NCBI RefSeq assembly: GCF_001723175.1
Contig: NC_064650.1
Coordinates: 1,922,001-1,986,000 of the forward strand
Origin: Penicillium oxalicum
Lineage: Eukaryota > Ascomycota > Eurotiomycetes > Eurotiales > Aspergillaceae
Reading direction: 5' to 3'
DNA: 64,000 bases
Shown here one piece after another: positions 57,637 through 64,000 of this stretch. Below the pieces are notes generated by a model. That model was given only the letters and a program-made list of their open reading frames with translations, was not told where the DNA came from and made no database searches. How positions within the stretch are numbered: position 1 is the stretch's first letter; every line of letters starts with the position of its first letter. Both the position numbers and the translations under genes were made by a program.

Positions 57637-58697
57637 TTGGAAGATGAATTTGGCACGAGGCTATTATTCCCTCCCTATTGAACCCCAGTGCCCGTTTTGG
57701 ATCAAAAGGGGCGGGTCTGTCATCTCATTTCACTTTCTTTCTCTTATGCCTCTTCCCTTTTTTTTCTTCCCTTTCTTCTCTTTTTCAATTCTTGTAAATT
57801 CTTTCTCACTTTCCCTTGTTTTTTTTTTCTTCCCTCTTCCTCTCCCTCACTGTCTAGACGGTTTTTTTTTTTTTGATATCCACGTGACTATATTATATGA
57901 TACAATATTTTCTTCTCATATCATTTTCCCGCGCCAGAAAAAAGAACAAAGCAAATTAAACAAATTACAACGTAGAAATAAAAACAAAAAACCAGAAGCG
58001 AATCCACTAGGAGCCTCCAACTAGAAAGCGACCCCCGGATCAATCTTTCGGTGCGAGCCTAAAAGGCTGGCTCTCATCAAACCTGGACCGCCGCAACAAA
58101 GACACGTTGGGCCAAGAACAGGTCTGGCTGGCCTGGCCGAATAGAGCTTGGAAGGAATCTAATGAAGTGATTAATATCCACTAGATTGGCTTTCTGATAA
58201 GAAAAGCATTGTGCGGGGGAAAATCAGGGCAGACTTACGTGTGGGTCTATTTGATTCTCAGGATGGTAATCATTTGCGGCAAAGCAAAAAACAATAAAAC
58301 AATTTAAAGAACAAGGTAAAAAAAATAGTGAGAGACAAAGAAGAAATAACCCAAGAAGTCTTTAAAAGAGAAAGTGATTTTTGGGGGGGGAAAACAAAAA
58401 AAAAAGTCACTTCTTGTGAGGGTACTACTCCCTACAACCAGTATTCGTAGGTTTTAGTATTCATTGTATACACATCTACTTATCGGCTGGGTCGAAAGTG
58501 AGCGAGAGATATGTTAAAGCAGTAATAGGTAGTGAAAAGATATGTACTAGAGACAGAAGCAGTCCAGGGCGTGGAATTATGCTCATCCCATGAATAACCA
58601 TGGAACGCTTGTCCCAAACGCATCATCGTACAAAGGGGTAAAAAGCAGGTAAAAAGATGTGCAGTAGATACATGGTCTGATTTAAAAATCACGCATG
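57637..58697. other. Intergenic between convergent genes
   Basis: 3' flanks of the Pth11-like gene (plus) and the permease (minus). A CT-rich and T-rich stretch covers about 57720-57880. Nothing else recognisable. Confidence 0.5.
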
Positions 58698-61200
58698 TCA
58701 ATCCTTTGATATTGCCTCCGCTACGGCTTCGGCTTCGGCTTCCAGTTGTTTCCCCTCGTCTTCGGGGGATACCGTCGTCTGTGGTCCTTTGAAGGTCTTT
58801 CTTGCGTGAATAAAGTAATACAGTAATGCCCCGAGCCATAGTGCTCCGTTGATGACGACCGTATAGTTCATATTTTTGACTGTGTTTGGAAAAAATGAAT
58901 TTGTTAGCCCCGTTTCTCTCTTCATCTCGCTCAATTTGCAAAAAAAAAAAAAAAAAAAGAGAAGAAGAAGAAAAGCAAAGGTCAGACTCACCTCCCGGAT
59001 CTGGTCCCCCGTTCGGAATCATACACAACACAATCGCAAATCCCAGATAAATCACCGCAATCCACGCAATTGGTTTACTCAAATATCGACCCGTATAAAA
59101 CTCTCCGGGAACAAACTTCTCCTGGCCCCACAGCAGACGTGCCAGGATGGGCGTCAACCATGCGAGATCATTCCCGGCGACGGCGAGAGAGAATAGTGCA
59201 TTGGCGGCGGCGTTGTCGATCAGAGCGAGGAGGCCGATGACGACGGATGCAGCGATGATGCCGCAGACCATGCGGACGGGCTGGTAACGGGTGAGTTTGC
59301 TTTGGCTGACTTTGCGGAAGAACGAGGAGAAAGGGAGGGCGCCGTCGCGGGAAAAGGCCCAGCTTTGACGTGAGGCGGCGAGGACCTTGATGAGATAGAA
59401 GGTGAGATGGGGCTGGGCATGAAAGATGGAGAGATGGGGACTAGGGCCGGAGAGGTATCCGCAAAAGAAAATCTAATCACTGGAGAGAAAACATCAAAAG
59501 CAAGGAGGACACTCACGATACTCAATCCCATGAAGAACTGGACTGTCATCACTACAGCCATGAAACCCAGAGCCCCATTCTTACCCAGCGCATCGTAGTA
59601 GATCTATCAGATGTCAGAATATCATTTTGGAGCAATGACATCTTCACCACACAAAGAGTCCCACATCCTCAGTGCGACCAAGCCTCCCTTGGGAAAAAGA
59701 GAACTAAATAGAGAAAGAAAAAAAAAAGGAAAAGAGATCCGACTTACTTGAGCCATGGGCTGTCCGAAACTAGTACCCAAGATCCCCTCGATATCCTGCC
59801 TCATACTCGTGGCGATGACCACCATGGACAGGAATCCCAAAATTCCACACATCCCAGTTGACGTGATAATCCCCAACGGCACCGCCCGCGCCGCGTGAGT
59901 CGCTTCTTCACTCATATGCACACACGAGTCAAATGCACCAATGGTCCAGATCGGCGAGAGCCATGCCAGCATGAATGCCCAGCCTGTGGGCCAGGTAGTA
60001 TAGTTCTCGACATCGCCGAAGATGTACGAGCCCGAATTGACCGGGGGCGCATTCCGGGCCTTCCCCACGGGCAAAGCAACCGCGGTGGCCACGACGAGGC
60101 CGATGTTCAAAAAGATACAAATCGATTGGATCTTGGGCATGATTCGACCACCATAGACGGCAATGATTCCGTGAGTGACTACGGTCGCCGCGTATGTACC
60201 GTAGATGACTGGTCGAGATGCGGTCCAGGTCCCGTCGCGGGCGAGGGAGACCATGGAGAGTATCATGTTGGCGAAGCCGTCTGGTGAACCATAAAAGTTG
60301 GAATCAATTGGGTGGAACCAGATCTATTTCTTTCTCACGACTCAACTTACAATCAATCGAGCAGATGCCTCCAACCAGGCCCATGGTGTTGCTGTATCCC
60401 ACCACGAAGCTCAAGGGATTCTTCCACTTGTCGGCGGCGAAATAATGTGTCCAGAAATAGAGACCGCCAGCGGTGGGCATGGCCGATGCCAGATCCGCCT
60501 AGTTGATGAAATGGACTCTCAGTCAGTTATACGAGGAATGCCAAATCCCTTGAGGAATCACACGCACATACGGCGGCCTTGAACTGGACTTAAAAGAGAA
60601 GACGAACAAAATGCATAACTCACCAGAGCCAGACTGACGATGAAAATGAAAAAGCTCGCCGCCAGCCAGCCTAATACATGAGATCAGTCATCTTCCCAAG
60701 ACCAAAGGGTAATTGGAAATCTCATACCCTAGAGACGATCAAATGTCAGCATATCCAAAACAAAAAAACCCCCCTCCACACCATTCCCCTTTCAAGACAA
60801 TTTTCATACTCCTCGACAAATCACAGTGACCAGGAAGGGATTCATTTACCCAAACCATACCCACAGGACCCGCAGGCATTGAAAAGGCCAACGTCGAGGC
60901 AATCGACGGCAAAAGGCCCATGATACTAAACGCGACGGCAAAGATCTGGACGGTGGAATAATGTCGTCGCAACTCCTGTTTATATCCCAACGTTGCTGAT
61001 CATTGATTCAAACCATCAGCCCGAAATCATCCCCAATATAGTCTTCTGAAGCTGTTGGATCAAAGGGAATTTGACGCAAGGCGAAACATACCAAGCAATT
61101 CTGTGTCTCCCACCTCGGCCGCTTCATCAATGGAATCTCCAATTGTAAAGGGGGGCTTTTCATCGCCCGAACGCGAGGACTTGACCGTCTCGTGATCCAT
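58698..61200 (-). CDS. Amino-acid/GABA permease of the APC superfamily
   Basis: Nine exons: 61200-61092, 60995-60850, 60728 (1 nt), 60670-60624, 60498-60351, 60280-59748, 59603-59517, 59385-58992, 58879-58698. They give 548 residues. Twelve membrane helices fit the fungal amino-acid/GABA/choline permease group: LGYKQELRRHYSTVQIFAVA, GLLPSIASTLAFSMPAGPVG, DLASAMPTAGGLYFWTHYFA, WTIGAFDSCVHMSEEATHAA, VLAASRQSWAFSRDGALPFS and ALFSLAVAGNDLAWLTPILA. These proteins import amino acids, GABA or related amines across the plasma or vacuolar membrane; substrate cannot be read here. The join between exons 2 and 4 works only with a single G at 60728 flanked by TCTAG and GTATGAG, giving W-G-W as in relatives. 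A rival join from the donor at 60860 needs no 1-nt exon but loses the residues MVWG. Two in-frame acidic repeats end the protein. Confidence 0.88.
60728..60728 (-). other. Candidate single-nucleotide exon of the permease gene
   Basis: On the minus strand the sequence reads GCTGAC, 13 nt, CTAG, then G, then GTATGAG, and 57 nt later ATTAG followed by the next exon. The upstream intron (121 nt) and downstream intron (57 nt) thus both have full branch, donor and acceptor signals with one base between them. The preceding exon ends in phase 0 (TGG) and the next starts with GC TGG, so exactly one base (modulo three) is needed. Confidence 0.6.
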
Positions 61201-63414
61201 CTTGTAATGCGATACCCGATGAGGAAGAGGGGGTGAGAAGGATTTAATGGGAAGAAGGACGAAAGGGCAAATCCCTCGTGTGCTGGCGAAGAGCTGGAGT
61301 GATTTCCAGTGGGCCACGTGCCCCAAGACAGAGACAATTGGACTACCGCAAGTTTGACCAACTCACGTATCCTACTGAGCGCGAGATGAAGATGTTGGCA
61401 GTAGTCCAAGTGACAAGGAAGCAAGGGGGAGGGGGAGAGAGGGGTACACTTTGACAATGGACAGTGAAGAGCTCGAGGAAAAGAGAAGGCTTCTTTTTTC
61501 TTGTCCGGGCTATTTCTCAACCTTTGTACTACTCTTCTCTTCGGTTGAATCATTGTGATGCCAGGCGACACCATTATCGCAAGCTCTCCGGCAGTATCTA
61601 CTTCCCCTCACTTCGGATCCACTAATTGAACTGGTCAAGACCGGACGAGTCTATACGTTCCTACTACACAAGTTTAGCGTCTGGCGGAAGGTGATGAAAG
61701 GTACTCCCATGTACCACGTCAGAGTTCTGGCCTGAATCCTTCGGTATCGGAGGAGGAGGAGGAGCCAGTCCTGCCATGGAGGTGGATTACCTATCTTATC
61801 ACAGAGAATTCCACTTACTCTCGCGAAATCGAGCGGGGAATGCGAAAGCTGAGGGGCTGTTAACTTTAAAATGCAGAGGGACGATAAACGAGTCATCTAC
61901 TCCCGACTGAGGGGGGCGTTTACGAGAGGGAAATCATGTCTCAATAGGGTTTGGCCTGCGTTGGAGATCATCGCCAGGGTGAGAGACTCCCGAGATAACG
62001 ACTCTGTCTCCCTGGGGAAAGTCGTGCGCTTGCTTGTCAGTCGGAGCGATGTAGCGTGAAAGATAAGAAAGCCGGTCTGTCGTACACCATTGATCGTGAA
62101 AAAAGTTAACAATCTCTCAGACATTGCTGCTAGGACTCGATTTTTCTGTCAATTGAGGGTTGCTGCGATAGAAGAGTCCGTCTGTATACGGATCTTGAAG
62201 GAATACCGAATCGCCTCGGGACTCGATACACTCGAATGGATAAGCTACGACCTGTACTGAAGTATACTACTACTAGTCTCAGGTTCTGGAGAGCCTATGT
62301 AACGTAGTACATGAGAGTGAGTACCAACTGACCGTCAAGACCAGTCCTCACAAGTCATGATGTCTCTCTCTCTCTCTCCTAACCAACTCTACGTAAACTT
62401 GATCCAAGCCACTCGCCTACAGGGCCGAGATTTACCCCAGAAAACCAATTCCGCACCTGAGCCGTTCCGAGTGGACGCTCCCCCCTCTCTCTTCAAAGTC
62501 AATCTCCACATGCAACTGATAAGCCCCGAGACGCCCGGTAGAGACGCGGCGCGGAAACGAGGTCTCCCACTTTCGCCCCAGTGATGTGAGGAACAGTGCG
62601 GAATTGGCGGGACTGCGGTGCGGAAGGGTTCCCGCTCGTTTCCGTATCCGGTCAGAGGCTGGACGTGGGCGGGGTCAATCTCAGCATATGGCAAAGAATA
62701 CGAATAGAAATAAGGCAAGGCTACTTGAATACTGTGGGATACACGTATATGACAACCTCGAGATAGAATTGTGTACCACAGGAATAATAGGTGTCTCGTC
62801 GAGGTGGCAAGCCTGTCTCTTACCACAAAGGGATGGCGATGCAAAGTTGCGCAAATCCGCAGCATCCAATCCGGGGGGCATAAGACAGGGACAAGGACAG
62901 TGACCCGCTCTATTGAGTTCGTTGATGAGCGGACAAGGACTTCAATGCACAATTACGTGCCAGGTCGACCGAATTTCTCCCTCACTCTCTGCCCATGGAA
63001 CTTGATTACTCGAATGACGGGGGAGGGCATGGAAGCCACTTTTTCTCAACCCTTGGCCCCATCTTTATATTCGAGACAAAGGCAACGCAAAGCGGCCGAA
63101 GAGAGAGAGAGAGAGAGAGAGAGACAAACTTCATGTTGCGGCATAGAAGAATCTAAATGTACATTGAAATCAGGTCATACGTTTGACAGGGGGGGAACAC
63201 AGCAGCCAATGCAAAAGGAGAAAAAAAATCAACCAGAAATGACGACGCATGTATCGGAGTGGTGTGCCACTGTGTTGATTCACAATCCCCGAGGTATCAA
63301 AAGAACAGTCAAGCAAGAAGAAAAGGGGAAAGAGAACAGATGACACCCACGATGACCCGAAATGAAAATTCAAACAGAAAGTGGCAGGAAAAGCAGAACA
63401 AAAATCTTCATTCG
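61201..63414. other. Intergenic: permease promoter and 3' flank of the exchanger gene
   Basis: 2.2 kb with no gene supported. The permease leader on the minus strand is CT-rich up to about 61500. A TC repeat at about 62364-62378 and a GA repeat at about 63099-63124 are the only simple structures. The 187-codon frame at 62389-62952 has no family features. Confidence 0.5.
63099..63125 (+). repeat. GA dinucleotide microsatellite
   Basis: About 13 GA repeats between AGCGGCC and ACAAACTT in gene-free DNA. It is a simple variable-length locus. Confidence 0.85.
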
Positions 63415-64000
63415 TCAAACGGCACCGGGACCCTTATGGTTTGACTGATCAAGAAGGAGCTTCGGTTTGATATAATCCTCGTCCAACTGTCGGAACCATG
63501 CGGCATGGTCCCCGGACGCACCGCCTTGCCAGAGCTCGCGCAAGGCTTCGCGGGCACTGATCCCTTGGGGTTGACGAGCAGGAGACACACTGGCCGAGGC
63601 GTGGTGGGGAGATGGGGTATGCGCGCCCGTCGAGGGATGAGACGAGGTACGACGTTGTCGAGATGCATTGCCGGCAGCGGGAGGAAGATCGTCGTCCGAA
63701 AGACCGTCCAAGTCCAAATCAAACTCATCCGGATGAGCGACTGGACCAGCGCGTCCCTTGCCGTTGGACGGGAGCCCAAGATCGTCATCGCTACCCCCGC
63801 CGCCTATCCCCGCGCCGCTATTGAGAAGCGTGGCCGTCGACGAGCGGTCTCGCTTCGATGACGCATCTTTGGGACCATACGCCGCCGAATACATTCGAGT
63901 GTGTCCCAGGGCTGGGCTGGACCGGCGGTTGTTACCAGTCGAGTAGCTGTTGCCTCGGTCAAGTCCTCCGCGTGCTGGTTGGGAAACCCCATCGAGCGCA
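63415..64000 (-). CDS. C-terminal tail of a probable Na+/H+ exchanger (partial)
   Basis: The frame is open from the window edge to the stop at 63415-63417, giving the last 194 or so residues. The tail is polar, rich in serine, glycine and aspartate (DEFDLDLDGLSDDDLPP), and ends with SAREALRELWQGG, then DHAAWFRQLDEDYIKPKLLL and DQSNH. A final WF-x-x-LDE-x-Y-x-x-P-x-L motif of this kind is what I associate with the cytoplasmic end of fungal Nhx-type sodium/hydrogen exchangers of the endosome and vacuole. The membrane part lies beyond the window, so the call rests on the tail alone and is moderate. No intron is needed in the visible part. Confidence 0.5.
   Translation of the reverse strand, partial: ALDGVSQPARGGLDRGNSYSTGNNRRSSPALGHTRMYSAAYGPKDASSKRDRSSTATLLNSGAGIGGGGSDDDLGLPSNGKGRAGPVAHPDEFDLDLDGLSDDDLPPAAGNASRQRRTSSHPSTGAHTPSPHHASASVSPARQPQGISAREALRELWQGGASGDHAAWFRQLDEDYIKPKLLLDQSNHKGPGAV

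Noticed and set aside
62389..62952. 187-codon frame on the minus strand
   Set aside because: No motif, arginine- and serine-rich as in random frames, and it ends inside simple-sequence DNA.
1..64000. CRISPR arrays, bacterial operons, riboswitches, rRNA genes and intact transposons
   Set aside because: None seen. The window is eukaryotic nuclear DNA, and the only tandem arrays are those described.

Overview
This is a window of nuclear DNA from a filamentous ascomycete, most likely a member of the Eurotiales (Aspergillus/Penicillium type). The evidence is dense genes on both strands, many 50-100 nt GT-AG introns with CTAAC/CTGAC branch sites, pyrimidine-rich leaders, and a typical mould gene set. 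I reconstructed 18 protein genes, 17 of them complete, by joining exons so that reading frame and family sequence both hold. There is also one tRNA gene.

Layout. 0.4-3.8 kb: a Spo12-family cell-cycle protein and a peroxisome-type acyl-CoA dehydrogenase. 4.5-18.5 kb: a housekeeping block made of head-to-head pairs: lsg1/ltv1 (60S and 40S ribosome maturation), pgs1/NDUFA12 (mitochondrial phosphatidylglycerol synthesis and a complex I subunit), and ypp1/rix1 (PI4-kinase scaffold and 60S pre-rRNA processing). 18.7-36 kb: a wax-synthase-like MBOAT acyltransferase, a Rad5/HLTF-type HIRAN-SNF2-RING protein, a secreted GH93-like glycosidase, a large ATRX/Rad54-like SNF2 protein, and glutathione synthetase. 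36-39.2 kb: AT-rich non-coding DNA holding a decayed tandem array with a period near 150 bp. 39.2-45.9 kb: a sugar transporter, a DUF167 protein, an RNase P/MRP Pop8-like subunit, and a bestrophin-type anion channel. 45.9-56.1 kb: 10 kb with no protein gene I can support, but with a remarkable tRNA gene. 56.1-64 kb: a Pth11/rhodopsin-like membrane protein, an amino-acid permease, and the tail of a probable Na+/H+ exchanger cut by the window edge.

The strongest candidate for something new is the tRNA-Pro(UGG) gene at 49432-49636 (minus). A perfect 72-nt cloverleaf appears only after removing a normal 12-nt tRNA intron and two further insertions of 58 and 63 nt. Both insertions look like mRNA (spliceosomal) introns: GT at the start, ACTAAC branch site, CAG at the end. 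The A box, B box and a T9 Pol III terminator are intact. Other unusual gene structure: an apparent 1-nt exon in the amino-acid permease, a 7-nt exon in the NDUFA12 gene, and a GC-AG intron in the DUF167 gene.

All exon joins and family calls come from reading the sequence and from knowledge of the families. No search, fold or expression data were available.
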